A model generated the notes under the pieces. The model did not search any database, was not told the origin of the DNA, and saw only the letters and a list, made by a program, of their open reading frames with translations. Positions 54,189 through 62,207 of a stretch of DNA of 64,000 nt are shown here, in pieces. How positions within the stretch are numbered: position 1 is the stretch's first letter; the number at the start of each line of letters is the position of its first letter. The DNA is from Streptomyces cinnamoneus (lineage in GTDB: Bacteria > Actinomycetota > Actinomycetes > Streptomycetales > Streptomycetaceae): the NCBI RefSeq assembly GCF_002939475.1, contig NZ_PKFQ01000001.1:5267001-5331000 (forward strand), written 5' to 3'. Made by a program: the position numbers and the translations under genes.

Positions 54189-54938
54189 TTGCCGTCTCAC
54201 GACAAGCCGACGGACCCGCAGACGACGCACAGCGCGGACTCGCGCGCGGCCACCGAAGCCGCCCTGTTCGAGGCATTCGGCGGGGTCCGGGGCATGGTGG
54301 AGACCACCGTTCCCGGCCTGGTCTTCGTCGCCGTCTACACGGTCAAGCGGGACATCCACGTCGCCGCGATCGCCGCCCTCGGCCTCTCCCTGGTGCTGGG
54401 GATCGCGCGGCTGGTGCGCAAGGACACCCTCAAGCACGCCTTCAGCGGCGTCTTCGGGGTCGCCTTCGGCGCCGTCTTCGCGATGATGTCCGGCGATGCC
54501 AAGAACTTCTACCTGCCCGGCATGCTCTACACGCTGGGACTGGCCATCGCCTACATCGTCACGTCGATCGCCGGCTACCCCCTGCTGGGCCTGATCCTCG
54601 GCCCGGTGTTCAAGGAGAACCTCTCCTGGCGCACCCGCAACCCCGGACGCAAGGTCGCGTACACCAAGGCCAGCTGGGCCTGGGGGCTGATCCTGCTCGC
54701 GAAGTCGGCCGTGCTCTTCCCGCTGTACTGGTGGGGTGACGCCACCCAGCTGGGCTGGGTCAAGGTGGCCCTCGGTATCCCGCCGATGCTGCTCTCGGTC
54801 TATCTGACCTGGATCTTCCTGGCCAAGGCGCCGCCGCCGATCGACGTGTTCGCCGAGATGGAGGCCGCCGAGGCCGCCGAACGCGAGAGGAAGGCGGAGA
54901 GGGAGCGCGTCGCGCAGCCCCAGCCGCCGAGCTACTGA
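54189..54938 (+). CDS. DUF3159 membrane protein
   Basis: This is a 249-residue integral membrane protein with about six helices between residues ~35 and 225. The conserved start FEAFGGVRGMVETTVPGLVF and the YPLLGLILGPVFKENLSWRT region mark DUF3159, an actinobacterial family of unknown function. TTG start 54189 has CAGGAG a few bases upstream. The C-terminal tail is charged and helical (EAAEAAERERKAERERVAQP). Its conserved closeness to TrkA genes here hints at ion transport, but this is only context. Confidence 0.87.
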   Translation: MPSHDKPTDPQTTHSADSRAATEAALFEAFGGVRGMVETTVPGLVFVAVYTVKRDIHVAAIAALGLSLVLGIARLVRKDTLKHAFSGVFGVAFGAVFAMMSGDAKNFYLPGMLYTLGLAIAYIVTSIAGYPLLGLILGPVFKENLSWRTRNPGRKVAYTKASWAWGLILLAKSAVLFPLYWWGDATQLGWVKVALGIPPMLLSVYLTWIFLAKAPPPIDVFAEMEAAEAAERERKAERERVAQPQPPSY

Positions 54939-54950
54939 GACGCGCGGCAC

Positions 54951-55013
54951 GAGGACGACAAGCGGAAGGCCCCGGGAACCGACTGGTCCCGGGGCCTTCC
55001 GCTTGTCGTCCTC
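54951..55013. terminator. 27-bp perfect hairpin between convergent DUF3159 and TrkA genes
   Basis: Bases 54951-54977 are perfectly complementary to 54987-55013, closing a 9-base loop. It starts 12 bases after the DUF3159 stop and ends 26 bases from the end of the TrkA gene, so it should stop transcription from both sides. It is the longest perfect stem seen in the window. Confidence 0.92.
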
Positions 55014-55039
55014 GCCGTCGGCGTCCGCCGTCGGCCGCG

Positions 55040-55720
55040 TCACTCGGACGCGGCGTCCTCGCGGCGTACCGAGAGCAGGTCCTCCAGCTGCTCCTCGCGC
55101 GCCGGGGACGCCACGAACAGCAGCTCGTCACCGGCTTCGAGGGCGTCCTCGCGGTTCGGGGTGAGGACGCGGTTGCCACGGATGATCGTGACCAGGGAGG
55201 TGTCCTCCGGCCAGTCGACGTCGCCGACCCGGGTGCCGGCCAGCGCCGCCTCGGGCGGCAGGGTCAGCTCCACGAGGTTGGCGTCGCCCTGGCTGAAGCG
55301 CAGCAGGCGCACCAGGTCGCCGACGCTCACGGCCTCCTCGACCAGCGCGGACATCAGACGCGGGGTGGAGACGGCGACGTCCACGCCCCAGGCCTCGTTG
55401 AACAGCCACTCGTTCTTCGGGTTGTTCACCCGGGCCACGACGCGGGGAACCCCGTACTCGGTCTTGGCCAGCAGCGACACGACGAGGTTGACCTTGTCGT
55501 CACCGGTGGCAGCGATCACCACGTTGCAGCGCTGCAGCGCCGCCTCGTCGAGCGAGGTGATCTCGCACGCGTCGGCCAGCAGCCACTCGGCCAGCGGCAC
55601 CCGCTCCACCGAGATGGCGGACGGCGCCTTGTCGATGAGCAGGACCTCGTGCCCGTTCTCCAGCAGCTCGCCCGCGATGGAACGGCCGACGGCCCCCGCA
55701 CCAGCGATAGCAACCCTCAT
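55040..55720 (-). CDS. trkA: TrkA-family potassium uptake regulatory protein (second of pair)
   Basis: This is a 226-residue cytoplasmic RCK protein that gates a potassium channel or transporter. The N-terminal NAD-binding Rossmann domain begins MRVAIAGAGAVGRSIAGELL (GxGxxG) and includes DACEITSLDEAAL. The C-terminal RCK_C domain follows from about residue 140 (ANLVELTLPPEAALAGTRV). Start ATG 55720 overlaps the stop of the upstream TrkA gene by 4 bases. RCK_C domains can bind c-di-AMP; here that is inference. Confidence 0.9.
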   Translation of the reverse strand: MRVAIAGAGAVGRSIAGELLENGHEVLLIDKAPSAISVERVPLAEWLLADACEITSLDEAALQRCNVVIAATGDDKVNLVVSLLAKTEYGVPRVVARVNNPKNEWLFNEAWGVDVAVSTPRLMSALVEEAVSVGDLVRLLRFSQGDANLVELTLPPEAALAGTRVGDVDWPEDTSLVTIIRGNRVLTPNREDALEAGDELLFVASPAREEQLEDLLSVRREDAASE

Positions 55721-56385
55721 CGGTGCGCCTCCTCGGGCCCCTGCGAGAACGCCGCCTCGACCTTCTCGACCTCGTCGGTGCGCATCATCGCGTGCACCAG
55801 ATCGCCTTCCTGCAGCACCGTCGCCGACGTCGGCAGGATGGCCTCGCCCAGCCGGGTGATGAACGCGACCCGCACGCCGGTCTCCTCCTGGAGCAGGCTC
55901 ACCTTCTGGCCCACCCAGGCCTCGGCCACGGGCACCTCGGCGAGCTGGACGCCACCGCTGGGGTCGCGCCACAGCGGCTCCGCGCCGGACGGCAGCAGGC
56001 GGCGCAGCATCTGGTCCGCGGTCCACCGGACGGTGGCCACGGTGGGGATGCCCAGCCGCTGGTAGACCTCGGCGCGGCGGGGGTCGTAGATGCGGGCCGC
56101 CACGTTCTGCACGCCGAACATCTCGCGCGCCACCCGGGCCGCGATGATGTTGGAGTTGTCGCCGCTGCTCACCGCGGCGAACGCGCCGGCCTCCTCGATG
56201 CCCGCCTCACGCAGGGTGTCCTGGTCGAAGCCGACCCCCGTCACCCGGCGGCCGCCGAACCCGGAGCCGAGGCGCCGGAAGCTCGTCGGGTCCTGGTCGA
56301 TCACGGCGACCGTGTGACCTTGCTGTTCGAGGGTCTGGGCGAGGGCCGAGCCCACCCGCCCGCACCCCATGATCACGATGTGCAC
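55717..56385 (-). CDS. trkA: TrkA-family potassium uptake regulatory protein (first of pair)
   Basis: This is a 222-residue RCK protein. The Rossmann domain begins MHIVIMGCGRVGSALAQTLE, with an acidic ribose-binding residue after VAVIDQDPTSF. The middle has VARIYDPRRAEVYQRLGIPT and the C-terminal RCK_C domain follows (VQLAEVPVAEAWVGQKVSLL). Start GTG 56385 is the family start. Tandem TrkA genes probably make a heteromeric gating ring. No TrkH/KtrB channel gene is adjacent; a KimA-like permease lies beyond the conservon at 63507. Confidence 0.9.
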   Translation of the reverse strand: MHIVIMGCGRVGSALAQTLEQQGHTVAVIDQDPTSFRRLGSGFGGRRVTGVGFDQDTLREAGIEEAGAFAAVSSGDNSNIIAARVAREMFGVQNVAARIYDPRRAEVYQRLGIPTVATVRWTADQMLRRLLPSGAEPLWRDPSGGVQLAEVPVAEAWVGQKVSLLQEETGVRVAFITRLGEAILPTSATVLQEGDLVHAMMRTDEVEKVEAAFSQGPEEAHR

Positions 56386-56682
56386 GACGCTTACCCCATA
56401 CTCCGGATTACCGCGTTGACCTGCACAGACACCCTGCTCACATCTTCCTTTTCCGGCTCACGGCCCCACGGGAGGCTCCTCGTGGGTACGACGCGACGCG
56501 CCCACGGGACGTCTGTCCCCGCCGGCGCACGTCACCACCGTATCCGTAACCCTTCCCGCACCGGGCGCCCGGACCGCCGTCCGGGCCCGTGGGCCGTCGC
56601 CGGGCCTGAAAGCGGGCCGTAGCGGTCACCCAGTGTGTCCGGACGGCGGGCACAGCGTCCGAGCGGATGATCAAGGAGGTGC

Positions 56683-57393
56683 TTGAATGCCCCGATGACG
56701 GAAACCCTCGATCCTTCCTGCGCCTCCCTCGGCCTCCGCGTCCTGAACGTCTTCCGCGGCACCTCCGGCGGGGGCGGCAACCCGCTCGGCGTGGTGACGA
56801 ACGGGGCCGCCTGCCCCGGCGAGGAGCGGCGCCGCGCCCTGGCCGCCCGGCTCGGCTACAGCGAGACGATCTTCATCGACGACGCCGAGCGCGGAGTGGT
56901 GGACATCCACACCCCCAGCGTCCGGCTGCCCTTCGCGGGCCACCCCCTGGTGGGCGCCGCCTGGCTGCTCGGCCCCGGGGTGAGCGTCCTGCGCCCGCCG
57001 GCCGGCGAGGTGGCCGTGCGCCGCGAGGGCGAGGTGATCTGGGTGCGCGGGCGCGCCGAGTGGGCCCCGGGCCGGCGCACCGAGCAGTACGGATCGGTGG
57101 CCGAGGTCGACGCGCTGCCCGCGCCGCCGCCGGGGGAGGGCTGGCTCTACGCCTGGGCCTGGCAGGACGAGAAGGCGGGCGTGGTGCGGGCGCGGGGCTT
57201 CCCGCGCCGCGGCGACTCCGTCGTGGAGGACGAGGCGACGGGGGCGTCGGCGCTGGTGCTGACGGACGAGCTGGGGCGCCCCCTCGACATCCGGCAGGGC
57301 GTGGCGTCGCGGATCCTGACCCGCCCGCACGCCGACGGCACGATCGAGCTGGGCGGCACGGTCGCGCCGGCGGGCCCGGCGCCGGCGGTGTGA
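56683..57393 (+). CDS. PhzF-family isomerase/epimerase-like protein
   Basis: This is a 236-residue PhzF-fold protein (phenazine biosynthesis/diaminopimelate-epimerase-like). Conserved parts are LRVLNVFRGTSGGGGNPLGV, GYSETIFIDD, IHTPSVRLPFAGHPLVGAAW and the second-lobe DEATGASALVLTDELGRPLDI. The catalytic Glu usually in (S)E(T/S)xF is present (SETIF). Start TTG 56683 has AAGGAGG 5 bases upstream; the in-frame ATG at 56695 is an alternative. It is shorter than typical members (~260-290). The reaction is unknown. It is divergent from the TrkA pair. Confidence 0.82.
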   Translation: MNAPMTETLDPSCASLGLRVLNVFRGTSGGGGNPLGVVTNGAACPGEERRRALAARLGYSETIFIDDAERGVVDIHTPSVRLPFAGHPLVGAAWLLGPGVSVLRPPAGEVAVRREGEVIWVRGRAEWAPGRRTEQYGSVAEVDALPAPPPGEGWLYAWAWQDEKAGVVRARGFPRRGDSVVEDEATGASALVLTDELGRPLDIRQGVASRILTRPHADGTIELGGTVAPAGPAPAV

Positions 57394-57742
57394 GCGCCGC
57401 GGGCGGGGTCCGCCGGGAGCCGCGGATGGCCGGATCCGGCCGGTCCGACGGGCCGCCGCGGGTGGCCGGTCCTCGCCCGCCGCGCCGCAGTCGGCGCGAC
57501 GCCGCCGGTCAGGGCGCCGACGGGTGAGCGGGCTGGTCCGCCCCGTCGAAGAGGTGGACAGACCATGGGCGTAAGTCTGTTCGGTATTCGTGACGAAGAT
57601 CGGACACACTGTCATCTGCGTGGTTAGGATGATCCGCGTATTCCGCTTCCGGACGGGACGTCAGGACGCCGACCTGTCCCTTTGACCCAGCCACCGCTGG
57701 GAGGTGCCCCCAGCGCATGCCCCCTTCGTCCAAGAGGAATTG
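57394..57742. other. 349-bp gap upstream of the conservon
   Basis: No gene was found. The left 150 bases are very GC-rich. From about 57560 the composition becomes more A/T-rich, and TTAGGAT near 57625-57631 is a possible -10 for the conservon, leaving a leader of about 110 bases. AAGAGGAAT just before 57743 is the ribosome site. Confidence 0.5.
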
Positions 57743-59350
57743 ATGTCACATCACATAACGGAGGCGGTGATCTGGTGCCTGGCCCTCGCGCTGATCGTCG
57801 TCGCGGTCCTGCTGGCGCGCCAGCGGACGATCACCGACGGAGTGCGCAGGCGCGTCGCCCAGCTCGAAGAGAGCCTGCGGGCGCGTGACGAGGAGGTCGG
57901 CCACCTGGTCGGCGTCCGGCTGCCGGCGGTGGCGGACGCCGTCAGCCAGGAAGTGCCGCTGCCCGGACCGCTCGACGAGCGGCTCGCGGGCACCGCCTTC
58001 GCCCAGCACCTCCAGTCCGTGATGGACCTGTTCGCCCGGGCCGTCGAGAAGGCGCAGGCCCGCGCCGACCAGTCGGCCAAGGCCGCGCTCAAGGCGTCGA
58101 TGCGCGCCCTCCAGGGGCTGGCGCACGAACAGCAGCTCGCCATCTCCGAGATGCAGGACCGGCACGACAATCCGGACGTGCTCCGCGACCTGCTGGAGAT
58201 CGACCACGCCAACTCCCAGTTCGGCCGCCGTGCCCAGGCCATCGCCGTGCTCTGCGGCTCCTGGCCCGGCCGGCAGCGCGTCGCCTCCCCGCTCACCGAC
58301 GTGGTCCGGGGCGCCACCTCCCGCATCCGCGACTACCGCCGCGTCCGCGTGCACGGCGGCCAGGAGGACCTGGCCATCGTCAGCCGGGCCGTGGAGCCCG
58401 TGGTCCTCGCCGTCGCCGAGCTGCTCGACAACGCCGCACGCCACTCCCAGCCCAACACCACGGTCGAGGTCAGCCTCCAGCCCGTGCACAACGGCGCCTG
58501 CGTCGTCATCGACGACGCAGGGGTCGGCATGGACGGCCAGGAAGTGCAGCAGGCCGTCGCGATGCTCTCCGGCCGGCGGCCCGTGGACGTCTCCCGCCTC
58601 GGCGACCCCCCGCAGTTCGGCTTCCCGGTCATCGGCGTGCTCGCGGCGCGCTACGGCTTCAGCGTCTCGGTCGACACGCGCTCGCCCTACGGCGGTGTGC
58701 GGGCCGTCCTCTTCCTGCCCAGCGCCCTGCTGACCCAGCTGGAGATCGACGGGCCCAGCACCGCCCCGCTGGGCGGCCGCAACCGCGCCGCCCACGGCCC
58801 CGCCGCCGCGCCACGCCAGCCCGCCCGTACGCATGACGCCCGGCCGCACGCCCGCCCCGAGCGGACCCACGCCCCCGCGGAGCGGGCGCCCCAGCCCCGT
58901 CCGGCGGACGACGCCGCCCCGGCCGCCGCCCCGGACCCGGACGTCCCGAGCGCCCCGGCCGCCCCGCCCGTGATCGGCTCCACGGCCGGCGGACTGCCCA
59001 AGCGCCGCCGCCGGCAGCCCGGAGCGGGCCCGCGCAGCAGGCCCTCGGCGCCGCTGCCCGGCGACATCCCCAAGGAGCGCACGGCCGAGGAGACCGCCCG
59101 GCGCATGGGCGCGTTCGCGCGCGGCACCCGGTCCGGCCGGACCGGCAACCACCCTCTTCCGCACCTCCCTCACCACTCCGGCGGCCAGGCCACCGGACCG
59201 CGGCCCCAGGACCCCGGCCCCGCCCGGGGCCACGGCGGCCCGCCGTCCGGCCAGGTCCCCGGACAGCCGCCCGGCAGCCAGGCATTCCCCCCTCCGCCCG
59301 GTGCCTTCGGCCCCACCCCCGCAGAAGACGAAGGGAACCCGCACGCGTGA
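57743..59350 (+). CDS. Conservon sensor ATPase (CvnA-like histidine-kinase-type protein)
   Basis: This is a 535-residue protein, first of a conservon. One membrane helix (TEAVIWCLALALIVVAVLLA) anchors it at the N-terminus, followed by a long coiled coil. The HATPase domain has ELLDNAARHSQPNT (N box), VVIDDAGVGMDG and FGFPVIGVLAARYGFSVSVD. No standard phosphoacceptor His motif was identified, as expected for the family. The C-terminal ~185 residues are disordered Pro/Arg/His-rich. ATG 57743 has AAGAGGAAT upstream. The stop overlaps the next gene. It probably acts as a membrane-tied partner for the small GTPase below, in GPCR-like complexes by recollection of the cvn literature. Confidence 0.87.
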   Translation: MSHHITEAVIWCLALALIVVAVLLARQRTITDGVRRRVAQLEESLRARDEEVGHLVGVRLPAVADAVSQEVPLPGPLDERLAGTAFAQHLQSVMDLFARAVEKAQARADQSAKAALKASMRALQGLAHEQQLAISEMQDRHDNPDVLRDLLEIDHANSQFGRRAQAIAVLCGSWPGRQRVASPLTDVVRGATSRIRDYRRVRVHGGQEDLAIVSRAVEPVVLAVAELLDNAARHSQPNTTVEVSLQPVHNGACVVIDDAGVGMDGQEVQQAVAMLSGRRPVDVSRLGDPPQFGFPVIGVLAARYGFSVSVDTRSPYGGVRAVLFLPSALLTQLEIDGPSTAPLGGRNRAAHGPAAAPRQPARTHDARPHARPERTHAPAERAPQPRPADDAAPAAAPDPDVPSAPAAPPVIGSTAGGLPKRRRRQPGAGPRSRPSAPLPGDIPKERTAEETARRMGAFARGTRSGRTGNHPLPHLPHHSGGQATGPRPQDPGPARGHGGPPSGQVPGQPPGSQAFPPPPGAFGPTPAEDEGNPHA

Positions 59351-59781
59351 ACGACCACATGAACAAAGAGCTCGGCTGGATGCTCGACGAGGTCGTGAAG
59401 ATGCCGGAGGCCCGGCACGCCATCCTCCTCTCCGCCGACGGCATGCTGCGCGCCCACTCCCAGGGCATCGACCGCGACGAGGCGGAGCGCCAGGCCGCCG
59501 CCCTCTCCGGCCTGCAGTCCATCAGCCGCTCCACCGCCGAGTTCTGCACCCACCCCCACCACCAGGACAGCCCCTGGCGGCAGACGCTCATCGAGTTCGC
59601 GCACGGCTACGTCTTCCTCATCGCCGCCGGCCCCGGCGCCTACCTCGCGGTCTCCGCGGGCGAGGACGTCGACATGGAAGCCGTCACCTACCGCATGCAG
59701 AAGACCGTCGACCGCCTCGGCAAGGAACTGGTCAGCCCGCCCCGGCAGGACGCCTGGCAGGGCCCGGGCAGCCCGGCATGA
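59347..59781 (+). CDS. Roadblock/LC7-domain protein (CvnB-like)
   Basis: This is a 144-residue roadblock protein, second conservon gene, probably acting as a GTPase-activating partner of the downstream Ras-like protein. The fold is visible from LGWMLDEVVKMPEARHAILL, SADGMLRAHSQGIDR and FLIAAGPGAYLAVSAGEDVD. GTG 59347 overlaps the CvnA stop; an internal ATG at 59359 is possible. The stop overlaps the CvnC start. Confidence 0.9.
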   Translation: MNDHMNKELGWMLDEVVKMPEARHAILLSADGMLRAHSQGIDRDEAERQAAALSGLQSISRSTAEFCTHPHHQDSPWRQTLIEFAHGYVFLIAAGPGAYLAVSAGEDVDMEAVTYRMQKTVDRLGKELVSPPRQDAWQGPGSPA

Positions 59782-60140
59782 CACCGCCCGCGTCGCGGCG
59801 CGACAAAGGGCTGGTACGCCCGTACGTCGTCACCGAGGGCCGGTCGCACCCCACGCGCAACACCTTTGACCTGGTCACCCTCGTCATGGCGCACGGCGAC
59901 CGGCCGCTCGGCGGGCTCAGCCCCGAAAAGCGCGCGCTCATGGAACTCTGCCTCGGCGGCGCCCTGTCCGTCGCCGAGATCGCCGGCCACCTGATGCTGC
60001 CCGTCAGTGTCACCAAGGTGCTGCTCGGCGATCTCGTGGACAGCGGCCACCTCACCACCCGGGCCCCCATCCCCTCGGCACAGCTGCCCGAGGCCCAGAT
60101 CCTCCAGGAGGTGCTCGATGGACTCCGTGCTCGCCTCTGA
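59778..60140 (+). CDS. DUF742 protein (CvnC-like)
   Basis: This is a 120-residue protein, third conservon gene. The DUF742 signature LVRPYVVTEGRSHPTRNTFD is followed by a winged-helix-like region, LSPEKRALMELCLGGALSVA then HLMLPVSVTKVLLGDLVDSG, and the ending LLxxVLDGLRARL-like tail (LQEVLDGLRARL). ATG 59778 overlaps the CvnB stop. Its last 23 bases overlap the GTPase gene. Confidence 0.9.
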   Translation: MTPPASRRDKGLVRPYVVTEGRSHPTRNTFDLVTLVMAHGDRPLGGLSPEKRALMELCLGGALSVAEIAGHLMLPVSVTKVLLGDLVDSGHLTTRAPIPSAQLPEAQILQEVLDGLRARL

Positions 60141-60720
60141 CGGAGACCTCTATCTGCCCCGGACCGTGCGCACCGCCGCCAAGATCCTCGTCGTCGGGCA
60201 CTTCGCCGTCGGCAAGACCACCTTCGTCGGCTCGCTGTCGGAGATCCGCCCGCTGCGTACCGAGGAGACGATGACGCAGGCCGGGGCGCTCGTCGACGAC
60301 CTGGCCGGCATCGACGGCAAGACCACCACGACCGTCGCCATGGACTTCGGCCGGCTCACGCTCAGCGACAGCCTCGTCCTCTACCTCTTCGGCGCCCCCG
60401 GCCAGCAGCGCTTCACCCGGCTCTGGCAGGACATGACCCGGGGCGCGCTCGGCGCCCTCGTGCTCGCCGACACCCGGCGGCTGGAGCAGTCCTTCGACGT
60501 CATGGGGCTGCTGGAGGAGCACGGGCTGCCCTACGCGGTGGCGGTCAACCACTTCGACGGCGCCCCGGTCCACCCCGAGGAGGAGATCCGCGAGGCCCTC
60601 GACCTGCTCCCCGAGACCCCGCTGATCACCTGCGACGCCCGCGACCGGATCTCCTCCACCCGCGCGCTCATCACGCTCGTCGAGTACCTCAGCACCCGCA
60701 CCGCCCAGGAGCCCGTGTGA
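60118..60720 (+). CDS. Conservon small Ras-like GTPase (CvnD-like, MglA-type)
   Basis: This is a 200-residue GTP-binding protein, fourth conservon gene. The P-loop is VGHFAVGKTTFVGSLSEI, switch I follows with the TTTTVAMDFGRL segment, switch II is YLFGAPGQQRFTRLWQDM, and base specificity comes from VAVNHFDGA (N-x-x-D variant NHFD) and TCDARDR. Start ATG 60118 lies within the DUF742 gene. The stop overlaps the first P450 start (GTGTGA). It should cycle between GDP and GTP under control of the roadblock and ATPase partners. Confidence 0.92.
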   Translation: MDSVLASDGDLYLPRTVRTAAKILVVGHFAVGKTTFVGSLSEIRPLRTEETMTQAGALVDDLAGIDGKTTTTVAMDFGRLTLSDSLVLYLFGAPGQQRFTRLWQDMTRGALGALVLADTRRLEQSFDVMGLLEEHGLPYAVAVNHFDGAPVHPEEEIREALDLLPETPLITCDARDRISSTRALITLVEYLSTRTAQEPV

Positions 60721-62207
60721 CCTACCGCCCCGACGCCGGCCCCCTGCCGCCCGCCGCCCCGCCGCCGGGCTGTCCGGCCCACCGGGCGCACGGGCCGGCG
60801 ACGCCGCTGTACGGGCCCGACTTCGCCGCGGACCCCCACGCCGTCTACCGGCGGCTGCGGGAGCAGGGGCCCGCGGCCCCCGTGGAGCTGGCGCCCCGGG
60901 TGCGGGCCACCCTCGTCACCGACTACCGGGCCGCGCTCGAAGTGCTGCGCAGCCCGGAACGGTTCGCCAAGGACGCCCGCCGCTGGCGGGCGCTGGCCGA
61001 GGGCCGCGTCGAGGCGGACAACCCGGTCGTGCCGATGATGGCCTACCGGCCCAACTGCCTGTTCTCCGACGGCGACGACCACCGCCGCTACCGCCAGGCC
61101 GTCGACGACAGCCTCGCCCGCATCGACCCCAACGCCCTGCGGGGCTACGTCGAGCGCAGCGCCGACAGCCTCATCGACCGCTTCACCACCCTGGGTGAGG
61201 CCGACCTTCTCGGCTCGTACGCCAAGGTCCTGCCGCTGCTCGTCTTCCAGCAGCTCTTCGGCTGCCCGCCCGAGCTGGGCGACCGGCTCGTCGAGGGCTT
61301 CTCCGGCATCTTCGACGGCGTCGACGCGGAACGGGCCGACGCGCTCATCACCAGCAGCCTCCTGGAGCTCATCGCCCTCAAACGCCGGCAGCCCGGCGCC
61401 GACGTCACCTCCTGGCTGATGGCCCATCCGGTCCAGCTCGACGACGAGGAGATGCTCCACCAGCTCGTCGTCCTCATCGGCGCCGGCACCGAGCCCCAGC
61501 AGAACCTCATCGCCAACGCGCTGCGGCTGCTGCTCTCCGACGACCGCTTCGCCGGCGACCTGGCCGGCGGCAGCATGCCCGTCGAGGACGCCCTCGACGA
61601 GGTCCTCTGGCTCGACCCGCCGATGGCCAACTACGCGGTCCACTACCCGACGGCCGACCTCGACTTCGGGGGCGTGCCGCTGAACGCCGGCGAGCCCGTC
61701 GTCGTCAGCTTCGCCGCCGCCAACACCGATCCCGCCCTGAGCTCCGGCCGCCGCACCGGCAACCGCGCCCACCTCGCCTGGAGCGCGGGCCCGCACCACT
61801 GCCCCGCCAAGGACCCGGCCCGGCTCATCGCGGCGACCGCCGTGGAGAAGCTCCTGGACCGGCTCCCCGACCTCGAGCTGGCCGTCCCCGCCGACCGGCT
61901 GGTGTGGCGCCCCGGCCCCTTCCACCGCGCCCTCACCGCCCTGCCCGTGCGCTTCCCGCCCGTCCCCGTGCCCGTGGCGGCGCCCGCGCCCGCCCACCCC
62001 GGCACCCAGCCGTCCCCACTCGACCGGCCGGCCGCACCCCCGTCCGCCCCCGGCCCGACCCCTGGAGAGAGCCGATGGAACGTCCGACCTGTCCCGTCGC
62101 CATCGACCCCGCCGGCCGTGACATCCACGGCGAGGCAGCCCGCATCCGCGCCCACGGCCCGGCGGTCCCCGTGGAGCTTCCTGGTGGCGTGGTGGCATGG
62201 TCGGTGA
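60717..62207 (+). CDS. Cytochrome P450, CYP157-like, lacking EXXR
   Basis: This is a 496-residue P450, fifth gene of the conservon. The haem-ligand loop is HLAWSAGPHHCPAKDPARLI with the axial Cys. The I-helix reads LVVLIGAGTEPQQNLIANAL, with Pro in place of the usual Thr. The K-helix reads ALDEVLWLDPP, so the normally invariant EXXR is EVLW. This matches the CYP157 family of Streptomyces conservons, known for losing EXXR. Residues from about 415 form a ~80-residue Pro/Ala/Ser-rich tail ending SFLVAWWHGR, which overlaps the second P450 gene by 133 bases. Activity is uncertain. Confidence 0.88.
   Translation: MTYRPDAGPLPPAAPPPGCPAHRAHGPATPLYGPDFAADPHAVYRRLREQGPAAPVELAPRVRATLVTDYRAALEVLRSPERFAKDARRWRALAEGRVEADNPVVPMMAYRPNCLFSDGDDHRRYRQAVDDSLARIDPNALRGYVERSADSLIDRFTTLGEADLLGSYAKVLPLLVFQQLFGCPPELGDRLVEGFSGIFDGVDAERADALITSSLLELIALKRRQPGADVTSWLMAHPVQLDDEEMLHQLVVLIGAGTEPQQNLIANALRLLLSDDRFAGDLAGGSMPVEDALDEVLWLDPPMANYAVHYPTADLDFGGVPLNAGEPVVVSFAAANTDPALSSGRRTGNRAHLAWSAGPHHCPAKDPARLIAATAVEKLLDRLPDLELAVPADRLVWRPGPFHRALTALPVRFPPVPVPVAAPAPAHPGTQPSPLDRPAAPPSAPGPTPGESRWNVRPVPSPSTPPAVTSTARQPASAPTARRSPWSFLVAWWHGR

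Noticed and set aside
60717-62207. First P450 as a pseudogene because EXXR and the I-helix Thr are missing
   Set aside because: The frame is intact, the haem Cys loop is kept and the loss of EXXR is a known feature of CYP157 proteins in conservons.
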